From NCBI RefSeq assembly GCF_048773025.1, contig NC_133545.1, positions 10,806,001-10,870,000 of the forward strand: a DNA stretch of 64,000 bases, written 5' to 3'. Below the pieces are notes generated by a model. It had not been told where the DNA came from, did not search any database, and was given only the letters and a program-made list of their open reading frames with translations. The DNA is from Camelus bactrianus (taxonomy: Eukaryota > Chordata > Mammalia > Artiodactyla > Camelidae). Positions 25,501-37,212 of this stretch are shown here, in pieces. The position numbers and the translations under genes are program-made. The first letter of the stretch is position 1; each line of letters opens with the position of its first letter.

Positions 25501-25985
25501 TGTTACTGAACTAGCTTTGTCTTGCTCGAGGCACAGAAAACAGAGACGCCAAGACTTGAGGCAGAGTTTCTTCTTAAGATAGACAAAGAGAGAGCACGGA
25601 AGAAAAAAACCCTCACCCCCTCCCCCCCGCACAGCTTGGGGCTGCGGTATTTATGGGATGAGGCCTAAAGCAGCAGGGCGCTGTGGGGCGTGGGGAGCGC
25701 CAGGAAAGGTGATTGGCAGGTGCGGGAGCACCATTCTGCGCAGGCATAACTAAGCTGCCGGCCTCTGCGTGTGTCAAAGGTCACGGGGCGCCCCGCGCAT
25801 GCCCAGCGGGAGGGTGGCCGGTCCCTGAGTTAACCAGCTCAGCTGAAGTAGACGCAGCTGAGACTCCAAGTTCCTGGGAACTAAGTCAGGCCAACATCTT
25901 ACTGTTCAGACTACAGGCTGCTTGGAGAACATGCAAGTGTTAAGGTGACCGTGATTAGTGAAGGCAGGTGGAGTGGATTTAACCC
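25501..25985 (+). mobile_element. LTR-like solo element, copy 3
   Basis: It starts TGTTACTGAA like the 8563 copy and shares the 'tatttatggga' box, the 'gcgcaggcataactaagc' stretch and the 'gaaggcaggtg' end region. Its flanks differ from the other two copies, so this is an independent insertion. It lies some 310 bp after the ERV. From about 25990 to 29979 I see no gene: only short L1 3' tails (near 26852-26900 and 27930-27990) and T runs near 27185 and 28228. Confidence 0.5.
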
Positions 25986-28900
25986 ATGGCTTTACTTGTT
26001 GAGTGTGTTTAATTCTGTTGGGTGTGTAGACTTGGAATTTTTTTTTTTCTGACTCGTGATTATTTGGGGTGGGGGGAGGGGGTAAAAGGTGTGAATTTTC
26101 CTCTAGTCCATGGATTTTACCTTCCTCTTCATTTTTGTGATGCTGGGTGTTTCACAATACGCTCAACTTAATGGTATCCTTTTCCACTGTTGGAGCAAGT
26201 GGAGACACTTTTGTAGTTTTGCTGGTTGCTTTTCATGATGGGGGTTGTGAGTCCTCTTACTTTGTGACTCTCTTCTGTTTTGCAGGACTCTGTAAGTCCC
26301 CCCTCCCCTTTTCTTCTTTTTTCCTTCCCACTACTCACGTGCCAGAGGAGCCTTCTTCCTAACTTATTTACTTTTTTTCCCTCAGAAGCTGCACATTCGG
26401 AAGAGGATCGCTCTAAAACACGTGCCAGGTGCTTTTAAAGGAGTGTGCATGCTTTGAAAGCTTCTTCCTGCAGTCCCGCTCAGGTCTGATCTGGGGTTCA
26501 TCTGGTGGTCCCTCCAACACCCTCTAACCACCAACCCCTTGCCCCTGTCACTGCCCCTCCTGCATCTTCGTAGCAGTTTGTCTGGTCCTCCTCCTGGGTG
26601 GGGAGGGGAGGGACTGGAGTGCTTGAAATAATTTGTAAAAATCAAAAGGCAGAAAATGCTGTAGTCACATGGTTTCTACTCCATCCTGGTGCGGGTGGAC
26701 TTCTTCGTACACATGAATGTGAAATGACTTTCCTGCATCTGTCTGCTTTTGATTTTCTGAAATTGTTTCATCAAAGAAAATGATAATAAACAGTGTTCTG
26801 TAGGTGCCCAGCATTTGTTGTGTGATGAGAATTAAAAAAAAAAAATTCACTAATTGACACAACATTGTAGACTGAATATACTTCAATAAAAAAAACATTC
26901 ACTGAGATAAACCTTTGAGGTGATGTTTCTAATGAACAATAGTTGGGGACCAGATCTCTCTCTCAAATTCCAGACCAATTTATCCAACTCTATTTCCACC
27001 GTCTCTGCAATATCCTATAGCTGGAGTCTTCAGTCCTGGCATCCGTACCTGCCTGCATGGGCACTAGGCAGAGGACAAAGCCAAGATTATTCCAGAAGGA
27101 ATAAGAATCAGCATAGCATGGTGTAAACATCACAGCCCTTTTGGCCGGACAGAGACAGAACTGGGTTCTCTCTTTCTTCATCCCTCTTTTTTTTTTTTTT
27201 TTTTAGTTTAAGAAAAGAAATGAACTCCTGGTACCATGTTTTCTTATGCTGAAAATAAAGTGTTTCCTTTGCTTGTCTTGGTGATTAAGTAAAGTTCTGT
27301 ATTTAAAGCAGACAATAGAGGACTTACAGAGCACGAAATAGAGAGAAGTATGCACCAATAAATATTTAACATGACAAATTTTGTCCAGTTTTTCAAAAAT
27401 CTCTACTGTTTTCCAGCGACAGAGTCTTAGTTCCTGAGCTTGGGCTGGGATGTGCCAAGCCTCCCCTCTTTCCATCTTCATCCCACAAAAAGCTTTATGG
27501 CTGATTGAACTAATCAAACATGTCACCTCCCCCAGGAGGCAGGGGGTTACCCAGAGGAGCCTGATGTCCACGGCAAGATCAGCGGCAGGATGAACTTTCC
27601 AGCAATGGTGTCTGATGCTCAGCAGCGAAGAGGAATGGAAGTTCTGGGCTCTCTCGGCAACACCCCCAGCCGCGGGGGCACCGCCTACAGGAGAGGGGGA
27701 CTCCTTGGTCCAAATGTTGGACCTCTTGTTTATTTTGTAACATGGAGGATGTAAACAGGCTCCAGTCTCACGTGAGGGTTCTTAGGGAAGTTGAAGTTTG
27801 AGGAAATCATATGAAAAAGGAAAAAGGGAAAAGAGGAGAGTGGTTAGGGATAGGACAGGAGGGAAGAGCTGGAAGGGAAGGACTAAAACCTGACACAAAC
27901 GTACGCTTCAGGAGCGCGAGAGCCAGAAACTAACGGAACATTGTAAATCAACAATACGCCAGTCAAAAAAAGCAAAACAAAAAAATTTAAAATAAGTAAG
28001 AGCAAGAAGAAAATTGTAGAGCCATACACTAGGATTGTAATTTTATCAATCTTACAAATTTCTCTTGGTAAAAGGTCTCAACCTTTAATATGAACAAAAA
28101 TCGCCAGGGGCTTGGAAAAATAATATGTACTCCTATAACTCACCTCCAGAAAGTCTGACTCTGAAATTCTGACTCTGTCCTAGAATTTACCTGCTTACCC
28201 TAACCCTCAGTGAGGCAGGTGGTCTCAGACCTCACTTTTTTTTTTTTTTTTTTTTTTTTTTTGCGTAGAGATTCTTAATAGGCTAAACTAATTAAAAAAA
28301 AGAAAAAAGAGAGACCACTTTATTAAATTACATGTTAAAATTTAAGTAGAACAGGAAGAATGTTCCTGGGAAAGGGAATATTTAATGGATAGATTTAGGT
28401 CCTGGAAATTGCATTTAAAAAAAGAATCAACAGGAAATAAGAAACCAAATTGAAAACAATGTGAATGAAGCTGAGGGAGGAGAATTTCCCAGGGCTTAGG
28501 GTATAGTCAGTATTGGCAAATGCTTCAAAGCGATCACACCAGTCAGAGAAACAGAAATAAGTCTTTGTCCCAGCAAGCATATAATTTTAGTCCTCAGAAG
28601 AATAGTTTCATAAGAATGGAAGTAGTCCCCCCAAAGCAGAAGACGGCATTCAAAGCACTGACTCCTCTGTGACAAAAGCAAAGGGGTTAGTTACTGAGTA
28701 AGACTTGGATTTGGAGAAGAGCAAAAATGGACAGTAAGGAACATTCACTTTTGAGCTGCTGTTTCAAGGGGTCCGAATGAAGTTTTGCCTGGGACAAAAG
28801 TATATTTGGACTTCTGGGAGTAAGACAAGTGGGTTCAGCTTACACTGAAATAACAGCAGATGTGACTGGGAAGAGTATACAAACTTTTCTAGAGATGATT

Positions 28901-29979
28901 GGTGGGTGGCGTAGAAATAACCAGTTTTGTAAAGAGATGATCAAATTTTAGAGGAGGTGTTTTGAATCCTTTATCTGCTCTACAGAATTGCACGGATCTC
29001 CCTAGGTAGGGGTAAAGCCACAACGCCTGCTTTCACCTACACTCATGTGGAATTATTGTCTCACTACAGTTTGGACCACACACCTGAGGGCTTTTCAACT
29101 GTCTGCATATCAATTTGCAGTTGCACATCAGATGTGTTTCCACTGAGTACATACATATTCATCTGTCTCCTTCCTCAACTCCATAGAAGCTAATTAGTGA
29201 CCGGGGGGAGGAGGGGTCTGACATTATCACACTTAAAATTAGCACGCTTTTTGTGTGACTTGGATTTAACTCCTAAAAAAGAAATTAACCAGAGTCTTCA
29301 CTTGGTCTGATATTATTCTAAAAACTAAGGATTTGGTCGCTCCTCTGATCCTTTCTCTTTTCCTAGGTTTTTTGTATCCAGCAAAAGCAAGTTATCCTTC
29401 ACCCCTCCCACGTGGTGGATATCTCTTGGGTGTCCTGGCCCCTAATTAGAGAACTGAACTCCACTCTTTGGAATTCTTGATGCATAAGGTCAAAGTCACA
29501 GACTCTCAGCTGCCATGTTGTTCAAAATAACTCAACCCATTTGGCTAATGTTGAGTTTTCTAGAAGCACAGTTTTTAGCAAAACAGAATCTTTTTTTTTT
29601 TTTTCCTATTTTCTGGATTTGTAATCTAGCATGAGAGAAGGCTGATCCTTCTCAATGTGGCTGGAAGGCTGACGTCTGAATCTATAATCATCTCATAACT
29701 ACGCAATTTAAGAAATGAAGGAGGCGGTCTATAATAAGGGAGAACAAACGGAGCCAACACGGTGGGAAAAGAAATGAGCTGTCGAATGTGCCATGTCACA
29801 GGTTCAGGACTTCAGTCTGGTTTCTTCCAGAGAAAATCCTATGTTCTTGTTTTGGGGTTTCATAGGATATGCTTTAACATTGCAAGAAATTTCCATATGG
29901 CTTATGACAGCTCTAGTTAGTTTCTGTTATTTCCTCTTTCAACCTGCTACACCACCTGCTTCCTGAGCTGGGCCAGGAT

Positions 29980-30018
29980 GAGTTTGTGCATTAAGATCAG
30001 CTAATACTTACCACTGTG
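29980..30018 (-). other. TRBV16 recombination signal (23-RSS)
   Basis: Consensus heptamer CACAGTG (30012-30018), 23-bp spacer, nonamer CACAAACTC (29980-29988). The nonamer is the same as that of TRBV21, in keeping with their common origin. Confidence 0.88.
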
Positions 30019-30472
30019 GATTCACTGCTGGCACAGAGATACACGGCTGAATCCTGCAGCGCCGCAGGCTGGATCTTCAGGGTACAGGATGAGTTTTGGT
30101 AGCACACAGCTGAAAACCTCTCCTTGGGCATCCCTGTTTTATCAAGTTCATTATTATTTTGGAAGGAAATCAAGAACTTGAACTCTTTTGCTGGGATCTG
30201 TTGATACCAGCAAACATAATTGTGTCCCTTTCTTGGGACACAGTACATTTCCGCTTTCTGTCCTGTCCCTTTGACCAGGTGCCCGGGAGTCTGGGTGACT
30301 TCTGCTTCAAGGAAGCCTGTGAAGAAAGCACACAGAAGTTGGAGCCTTCGTCCCTAAGGGAGTCGGCTGACATGGACAACAGGCTACGAGCAGGGGGCTG
30401 ACAAGATCAGGACAGGAACTTACCTGCACCCAGGAGACAAAGGACCATGAGGCCGAGGACCGTTTGGCACAT
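30019..30472 (-). CDS. TRBV16: T-cell receptor beta variable gene, TRBV16 subgroup
   Basis: TCR beta variable domain. L-PART1 is 30424-30472 (MCQTVLGLMVLCLLGA), the intron 107 bp, and the V exon 30019-30316. The mature part starts EAEVTQTPGHLVKG. First Cys lies in MYCVPRKGH, Trp in VCWYQQ, and second Cys in YLCASSE. EFKFLISFQN plus TGMPKERFSA is the signature of human TRBV16, and TRBV23 is less close. As in TRBV21 an extra Cys pair sits in framework 3 (SAVCYQNSSC). An odd point is that the residue before the core Trp is Cys (human has Phe), giving five cysteines, so one has no obvious partner. The frame is open and splice sites are canonical, so it is probably functional. Confidence 0.9.
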
Positions 30473-30543
30473 GGCAGAATCAGGAAAAGAGCAGAGGCAT
30501 GTGGCTTTCTCCGAGGTTCTTTCTTCCCGGTGAGCAGCTTCTC

Positions 30544-30553
30544 TGTGACGTGC
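30544..30553. promoter_or_regulatory. CRE-like site upstream of TRBV16
   Basis: TGTGACGTGC lies about 70 bp upstream of the start codon, at the same place and with the same core as in TRBV21. It is read as the V-beta promoter decamer by position. A TATA-like 'tttatataaag' follows further upstream near 30578. Confidence 0.45.
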
Positions 30554-31419
30554 CCACTTCCTAGAACCGAGCAGTCTTTATATAAAGGCACACTTGCTTT
30601 TGTCACAGAGAAATCACTCCTTCAGATGCCGCCTTAAACTTGTTCATGGAATACTTCCATTCCTTATACTCTTAGGAAGTTATTTCCCTAAAGATTAGCA
30701 TTGTATACTTACCGGGGGAAGAACTTACGTTCGCTTCTCTGCCTGCTTCTCTTGGAAGCGTTTGACAGTATTGACTATCGACTATGTGCTAAGTCCTGGA
30801 AATTTCTCTTCCTTCAACTTCATTCACATCATTTTCAACTACATTTCTTATTTCCTGTCCTTTCTTTATTTTTATTTTATTCTTTGATTTTTAATATTTT
30901 TTATTTGCAGTTCCCAGAACTGAAATCTATCCATTAAATTTAGAATCCTGCTCTGCACAAGTGAAAACCAAATGGAATATATGACACAACTCAGTCACTG
31001 GAAAACAGGCAGCACAGGGCTCTGATTTGTCTCAAGTCAGAAACAAATGGGGGCAGTGTCTACACACAATGAGGAGGGAAAAACAGAGCCTGTAAATCTT
31101 CTGAGTTGATGAGATAGAAGTGAAAAGTTGGAACAAAGGCAGCTAGAAGCTGTGAGGAAGACCGCCAGAGAGGAAGGAGCCACAGCAGAATGCCGAAAAT
31201 CTTCACAGGGATCAAAACCAATTTTTGTCTCAGCAATAAGCTGTGTCTGTGTAGATGGAACTTTAAAAACATAGAGGGAGTCTGCAGAAAAGCTTAAAGC
31301 TTCAGCAGGATCCCCAGAATGGTCACCCTTTAGTAGCGGGACAAAATGAGGCTAGAGCAGGAGTGGGCAAGTCACAGCCCGGTGTCTGGCTGCCTTTTAC
31401 GTAGACGGTTGTACTGGGG

Positions 31420-32320
31420 TGAGAGTCACTTCCAAGATGGCAGCAGGAGGAGCTTTAAGTATCTGATTTCCAGAGAAAAAACCGTAACCTGAAAATTTAG
31501 GAACAAGCATTTAAAACCTCTGAAAATTATCCTACGAGCATACAGCAAATGGAGAAACAGTCACTCAAGACAATCTACTAAATCTCAGGAGGAGCAGTGA
31601 GAGTCGGTGGCTTCTGAGCCATGACTCCCCGCATCCACCAGCCCAAGCTCTGTGGCAGGAGCTCTAACCCACGTGGATGTGGTCCAGAACTCAGGGATCC
31701 CCCAGGTTCTCCCCAGGGAGGGGCAGGCTGCCAGGCCCTCTCATCCCCACCAGCCCTGCAGTGTAGAAATTCTGTTTCTGGCCATTACAGCCCCGAGGTC
31801 TGGGGTCCCTTCTTCCACCCAGCACCCACTCATAGCGTGGACTCTCTACTCCAGGAACAGTAGTCCAAGAAGACGAGGCCCCAGTCTTCCTCTTCCTGGC
31901 TTGCTCATAGCATGGAGAGTCCACGCTGGGAGGGGCAAGTCAAGAAGACCAGGGCATCCTACCCCACCCAGGGACCCACTCAGAGAGCAGCAGTATCATT
32001 TCAAGGGAAGTGCATCCCTGTCTCTGCCCTGGCCCTGAAGCAGCGGGCTAGTGCGAGAGGCGGGCCACAAGGACACAGAGCTTCATAGCTCTACTTTGCC
32101 TTAAGGATCTGCCCAGCTTTGCTGCCATTTCTTAGAACTGTGCTGCAGCCTAAGACCTGCTTTCCTTCCTTCCTCCCTTTGCCTCCTTTTCCTACCTCAC
32201 TCCTTCCCGTCAGGGTCACAGATCTCCATCTCCCAGCCGCCTCCCATTTTCTCCCACAGCCATTTTCTCTAATAAATCCCTCGCAAGACTAACCCAAGCT
32301 TGGTATCAGCTTCTTAGAGG
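31420..32320. repeat. GC-rich unclassified repeat-like stretch
   Basis: This stretch differs in base composition from its AT-rich neighbours. It holds degenerate repeats of a 'ccactcatagcgtgga'-like motif and a 13-bp perfect inverted repeat (31834-31846 and 31915-31927), and it ends with an AATAAA-type signal near 32270. It looks like part of a transposed element (a 5' L1 end or an LTR), but I cannot name the family. From 30600 to 31420 and from 32710 to 34505 I see nothing clear apart from a T run near 33823. Confidence 0.35.
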
Positions 32321-32599
32321 ACTTGAATTAAGGCAGCTTTCTTAAGGGCCATCAGTATTAAACTCCGCTGAAATAACAGATATTCGTAACAAATAAAATG
32401 ATAGTCCAGAAAATAGTTGGTTCCTGTAAGCCCATCTGATGGCACTGGATCTGCACAGAAGCTCTCTCTTCCAAGATTCCCTGGTTTGACTGCTGGGAAA
32501 TGACATTGCTGAATGTAAATGAGAGAAGGCAGAGGAGGCCAAACGTGGGATGACTCAGAACCGCAGAAGAAACCACTGACCCCTGGATAAATGGAATCA

Positions 32600-32710
32600 C
32601 GTAGCGCCTGTCCTTCTGTGACTGGCTTATCGCTCAGCGTAATGTCCTCAGGGTTTATCTGTGTTGTCTTGAATTGCAGCATTTCCTTCCCTTCAGCTGT
32701 ATGTATACAC
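32600..32710 (-). mobile_element. Short LINE-1-like 3' remnant, antisense
   Basis: A 'ctgtgactggcttatcgctc' phrase followed by 'agcgtaatgtcctcagggtt' resembles the antisense of an L1 3' part. It is short and diverged. Confidence 0.4.
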
Positions 32711-34505
32711 CATATTGTACTTACAGTTTTGTGAGGAAGGTAAAGCTCATGTTAAGTGTTCTGACCACAATAAAAATTTTTTTTTATTTTATTCTTTCTC
32801 CTTTGCTGTCTCCAAACTCTCAGAGCATCCAACATCACAACCTCCCATTTTTTCTATCAGATTCCCCCAAGAATTTCATTCCCTCCTTCCCTAAATGTGT
32901 CCTCACATTTTTAGTGACCGTCACACGCCCTGGAGGACAAGACAGTTCCCTGCCACTCTGCTTATCGACAGCAAACCATATCGACCACATCGGCAGCCCC
33001 TTTCCCTCTTCTCCTCCCCCATCACATCTCCCAAAACCGTCCACGTATGAGGATCAGACGGGGCACCCGGAACAGCAAGAGCATCTGTATCTCCAGTCCC
33101 GGGTCTCACCTTCCCTTCATCTGGACCAGAAAAGAGACGTGTCTGTTCTCTTCATTTCTCTCCTTGTATTTGCGAGGATGTGGCGTGTTTACAGAATCGG
33201 AGGGCGGGCTCCTCCGCCCCCTGGTGGAATGCTTTGGCCATTCACTCAAGATACATCCGTTTTATACATAGGCTGTATCCGGGAAATAGGGTAAGTGAGA
33301 AGAGACCCCAGAGAAACCTGGCCTGAATACTTAATTTTATAGAAGAAAAAATTTTAATCTAGGCAGAAGAATAAAGAGACACAAGCTTTAATCATTAGTA
33401 GGCAAAGGGTTGCAAATGTGTGGAAAGCAGGACATTGAAGTTAGAGGGTCGTTAGCCCAGCTGACAGTTTATAGCTGCCCTGGTTTTCACTTAACAGCAC
33501 CAGAATTGGATGCTGGGCAGCACCTCTCGGCCTCTTGATGAGAGACTTGGAAGCTTGTGGTGTTGCTCGTGAGCATATGTGGCGACGGAATAACTACTGC
33601 ACAGTCGGACCATGTACGTGTTCCTCAAAATTAAAGCGGGCACACATCCTCATCTTCTGAGTCCGGCATCGCTCACCAATGCCAATTCCTTCTCCCAGGG
33701 GTGAACTGTACTCACTCCTGCATCCATGTATTCAATCAGCCATCATAAATGTTTCAGTCTAGTAAAGGGTGTAAGTCACGTATCGGCCTTTAGAAAGTTG
33801 TTCTGGTCGATTGCAGGAGTCTTTTTTTTTTTTTTTTTTTTCCAGACGAGCTGCAGCATTTGATATTATTTATTAACATGAAAAACAGAGGGCAAACTCT
33901 AGTCATTTCAATATATCTTCCATAGCACTGCTTCTAGCTTTTGATATAAGTCCTATTGATTCCACTTAAATGGTTCAGAGACAGATCTGTATCCGGCAGG
34001 ATAGTTAAATACATTGTGAATAATGCATGCTCCAGGTGAGTCACTTGTCTTCAAATCTGGCACAAATTTTAGCAGTTCTCATTTTCCCTACTTGATGAGA
34101 AAACTCTGAGACCACATTAGCATGCCTACGAGGGCAGTTTCTTCCCCTAAACGCAGGGATTCGTGAGAGTGGGGCAACCTCTCACCTGGGCCTGTCAACA
34201 TGTTTCTAACTCTCCAACTTAGATTAAACAAACAAACAAACAAAAACCAAAGGAAGAAAGTTCCTATTTATCTACTGAAGAGAACCGAACGGGTGATTAA
34301 GGTGTCCTGGGAAATTACCACAAACTGAACGTCGGATAAGAGGAACCACTTTTCCCACTCTTGGCATAACTGTTGATGGTTTCTGTAGGTTTATGCCCCA
34401 CTTCTATCTACAAAGGCGATCACGACAGTCACAAACCCAATTCCTCCTGTGGTTGTAAGAAGGGAGGGAGGTCTTCACAAGACCCTTGGATCTGGGAAAC
34501 AGAGA

Positions 34506-34544
34506 GGTTTATGAACAGAGGGGAGGGAACCCTTCAGCTCTGTG
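34506..34544 (-). other. TRBV15 recombination signal (23-RSS)
   Basis: Heptamer CACAGAG (34538-34544), 23-bp spacer, nonamer TCATAAACC (34506-34514). The CAC core is kept. The heptamer differs at position 6 and the nonamer keeps the AAACC end. Confidence 0.85.
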
Positions 34545-34999
34545 TCTCTACTGCTGGCACAGAGATACATGGCCGAGTCCCCCACGCCTGCCGAGCGGAT
34601 GTCCAGAGAACAGGAAGAGGTGTTGAGCCGCCTGGACTGGAAATTGTCAGAGGTGTCGGTTTCCCTGTTTAACTGTGTATCGTAGTAGTAAAGCAGCAGT
34701 TTTGGTGGTTGGCTGGGCTTTTGTTGGTACCAGTACATGGTATCATGATTCAGAGTCTGAGAACAATTCAGGGTCACTGGTTTTCCCGTCCTGGTCACCC
34801 AGTATCTTGGGGTCTGGTTGACCATGGCACCCACGGGACCTGCAAGGAGAGGAGGAAGATGCTGAGACAGTAAAGGAGAGTAACGTTGCTGCCACAGAGC
34901 TGGGGACGAAATAGCGTTAGTCAGAGATGTCCTTTCTGACCAGGACTCACCTGCTCCAAGGAGACAAAGGGCCACACAGTGGAGAAGCCTGGGACCCAT
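34545..34999 (-). CDS. TRBV15: T-cell receptor beta variable gene, TRBV15 subgroup
   Basis: TCR beta variable domain. L-PART1 is 34951-34999 ([16 protein letters not shown]), the intron 111 bp, and the V exon 34545-34839. The mature part starts VGAMVNQTPRYWVT. First Cys lies in LNCSQTLNH, Trp in MYWYQQKPSQ, and second Cys in YLCASSR. GKPVTL.CSQTLNH, PKLL.YYYD and DNFQSRR.NTS match human TRBV15, including a further Cys in framework 3 (NTSSCSLD) that human also has. Frame and splice sites are intact, so it looks functional. It lies only about 1.7 kb downstream of TRBV14 in transcription order, as in human. Confidence 0.93.
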
Positions 35000-35914
35000 G
35001 GCAGGGCCAGAACAGGACTGAGGCATCTGTCTGTTCAGCACTCTGGTCTCTGGCCTGGGAGGTGGGACTTCACTGCATCCCTGGTCCCTCATAGGCGGAT
35101 GCGCCTGTGATGCTGCTGTTGATTGCAGCACGGCAAGGGCCCTGCTTGCTGTGACACTGTCCACGGCTTCCTGCTGGGCAGAGGCGCTGGGCTCAGCTGG
35201 GTCAGGAAGGAAGTGCTGTGGTGGACCCTGACTTGCCTCTGTTCCTCTATTTGCCGCAGGTCCATCCAGGCTTCCCCTGCTCAGTCCTCGTTTCCTTCAT
35301 CCTATAAGGCAGTTTCGAGGTTCCTCATCGCATCAGCAATTTTTGCTGAAGGCTCACTTAGAAACCTGTTGTGATAGTGACTTTGTGTTTTGCTGTTCCC
35401 AACACGGGTGGATGACTGATGTCTGCAAAGTAGCCTGACCTTCATACAGGCATCAAGCCCTGGAATCCCCCCATGTATATCCACTTTTCAGAGAGTAACT
35501 AGGAAATGCTCTATAACTTTTGTCCATCAGTGACACCAGAATACCTCCTTGTGGCCGATAGAAAAGTGCCTCCAAGCAGCCTTCCTACACTGGCTGGAGG
35601 AAATCTGCGAAGGAGAGAGATGCTAGGGCTTAGAAATGTATCTGGCTCCTCATTCTGCTCCTACCAGAGCCAGAACCCTCCGGCCACCGCAACACCAGGG
35701 CCCCGATAAGCCTCACTAAGAATGCCAGCGCCCTATTGCAACAACTGGAAGTGACCTCAGAAATGTCCAGGACTGGCGGACACACATCTGTATAGAGTGC
35801 TGACCCGTGCTTTTCACACTAAGAAATCAGACACAATGGATAAAGGAAAGCTGACTTTATCTGTAACAACTGACCTGGCTATTCCACTCTAAAAAGGGAT
35901 TTTTAAAAGTATTT

Positions 35915-36020
35915 GGGAGGTGGGGGTGGTATAGCTCAGAGGCAGAGCACGTGCCTAGCATGCACATGGTCCTGGGCTCAATCCCCAGTACTGCCATTAG
36001 CAGCAACAACAAAAAAGACA
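35915..36020 (+). mobile_element. Vic-1-type tRNA-derived SINE
   Basis: The tRNA-like head GGTATAGCTCAGAGGCAGAG, the CCTAGCATGCAC turn and GGTCCTGGGCTCAATCCCCA are the camelid SINE, followed by an A-rich tail with CAACAAC units. It lies between TRBV15 and TRBV14. The rest of 35000-36619 holds no gene. Confidence 0.85.
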
Positions 36021-36619
36021 TCAAGACACCAAGACATTTCCCCCATTTAAGCCTTGATACCAGAGTATTTCAGCCTTCCAAAGCAACCCCAGTAGCTACA
36101 ACCAAATGAAGTTTCCAAAGATGAGGATAAAAATACTTGGAAGTAGATTTCTGCTAAACCAATCTATGCTAACTTAAACTCATTATCCGCATTTCCACCA
36201 TTGTCAGGGGGCAACCTGCACAGCTGGAGTAAATGCATTTTGATTCACTATTTGTATTTCCATCAGGGAGACTTGTTTATCCTGTGATAAAAAGGCACGT
36301 AAAGATGTTGCCATAAGCATGGTCACAATCGCTCTTACATCCGAGCAGCAAGACAGGCAAGAAACCTGCTGTGACTTACACCAGCATAACACACACATAT
36401 TTAAAAAAATAGATTAAATACATTTGCATAGACTGAGTTCTATGTAAGGAGCCCCCAAAATCCCCCAAATCACAAATCTCCCCATCCAGATTTTCTGGAA
36501 GTACTCTGGTCTTTCAAGAGTTAATTCTAGCTTTTCCTCTCTTCTCTCCCTGGGGGGAGGAGGCAGTGGGAAAGACTCTTGTTTAGGGCTGCCCATGCTG
36601 AGAGGAGACAGGGCGGATG

Positions 36620-36658
36620 TGGTTTTGCACAGCAAGGACGCGACACTGAAGCACTGTG
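36620..36658 (-). other. TRBV14 recombination signal (23-RSS)
   Basis: Consensus heptamer CACAGTG (36652-36658), 23-bp spacer, nonamer GCAAAACCA (36620-36628). The nonamer keeps the CAAAA core. Confidence 0.87.
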
Positions 36659-37094
36659 TCTAGGCTGCTGGCACAGAAGTAAACCCCCGAGTCCTCTGGC
36701 TCTGCAGGGTGGACCTTCAGAGTGGAATACGTCCCTTCAGTCCTTTCGGCAGAGAATCGGTCTTTGAGCATCCCCGATGCATCCCGTACAGTGTCTCTTA
36801 GGAAGGACATCAGAAACTTCATCTCTTTCCCCACAGCATGTTGGTACCAAACAAGATACTCATGTCCAGAAACCGGGTCGCATCTCACACTCACGGCCTG
36901 TTTCTTCTCTATGACCCTGTGGCTGGGGAACTGAGCGACTCCAGCCAACAGGTGTCCTGGGGGAAGAGACGAGAACATAGAATACATGACAAGAATGGAC
37001 TAGGAAAAGGGCAAAGTGGAGATTTTCAAATTTCTAAGGACTCACTTGCTCCCAGGAGGCAAAGGGACACCAAGCTGAGAAGCCTGGAAACCAT
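36659..37094 (-). CDS. TRBV14: T-cell receptor beta variable gene, TRBV14 subgroup
   Basis: TCR beta variable domain. L-PART1 is 37046-37094 and reads [16 protein letters not shown], the same as I recall for human TRBV14. The intron is 89 bp and the V exon 36659-36956. The mature part starts [14 protein letters not shown]. First Cys lies in VRCDPVSGH, Trp in LVWYQH, and second Cys in YFCASSL. FPSH.VIEK, GKE.KFL and [14 protein letters not shown] confirm the subgroup. Frame and splice sites are intact, so it looks functional. In human its upstream neighbour is TRBV13. Here the next V upstream is TRBV27, so this gene marks one side of the order break. Confidence 0.93.
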
Positions 37095-37202
37095 GGCAGG
37101 GTCCAGATAAAAATGAGATCTTTTCCAGGTGAGAGGCCTTGCGAGGGTGAGCAGAAATGAAAGCAAATTCATATCCTGGTGGCCCCCTAGGTGTGGCCTG
37201 GC

Positions 37203-37212
37203 AGTGACATCA
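37203..37212 (+). promoter_or_regulatory. V-beta CRE-like decamer upstream of TRBV14
   Basis: AGTGACATCA is a perfect match to the V-beta promoter decamer as I know it, about 110 bp upstream of the start codon. It lies on the plus strand, opposite to the TRBV24 copy. The CRE core is nearly symmetric, so either orientation may serve. Confidence 0.5.

Noticed and set aside
28228-28262. Long T run that could be taken for a terminator
   Set aside because: In a vertebrate genome this is most likely the tail of an inverted retroposed element. No Pol III gene precedes it.
25990-29979. Searched for TRBV17 and TRBV18 or their relics
   Set aside because: No CASS-type end with an adjoining CACAGTG-like heptamer, and no WYRQ framework, was found on the minus strand. 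Strongly decayed remains could have been missed by eye.
32674-33294. Open frame of 206 codons on the plus strand
   Set aside because: It has no recognisable domain, no splice or promoter context, and a low-complexity Ser/Pro-rich make-up. Long chance frames are common in this composition.
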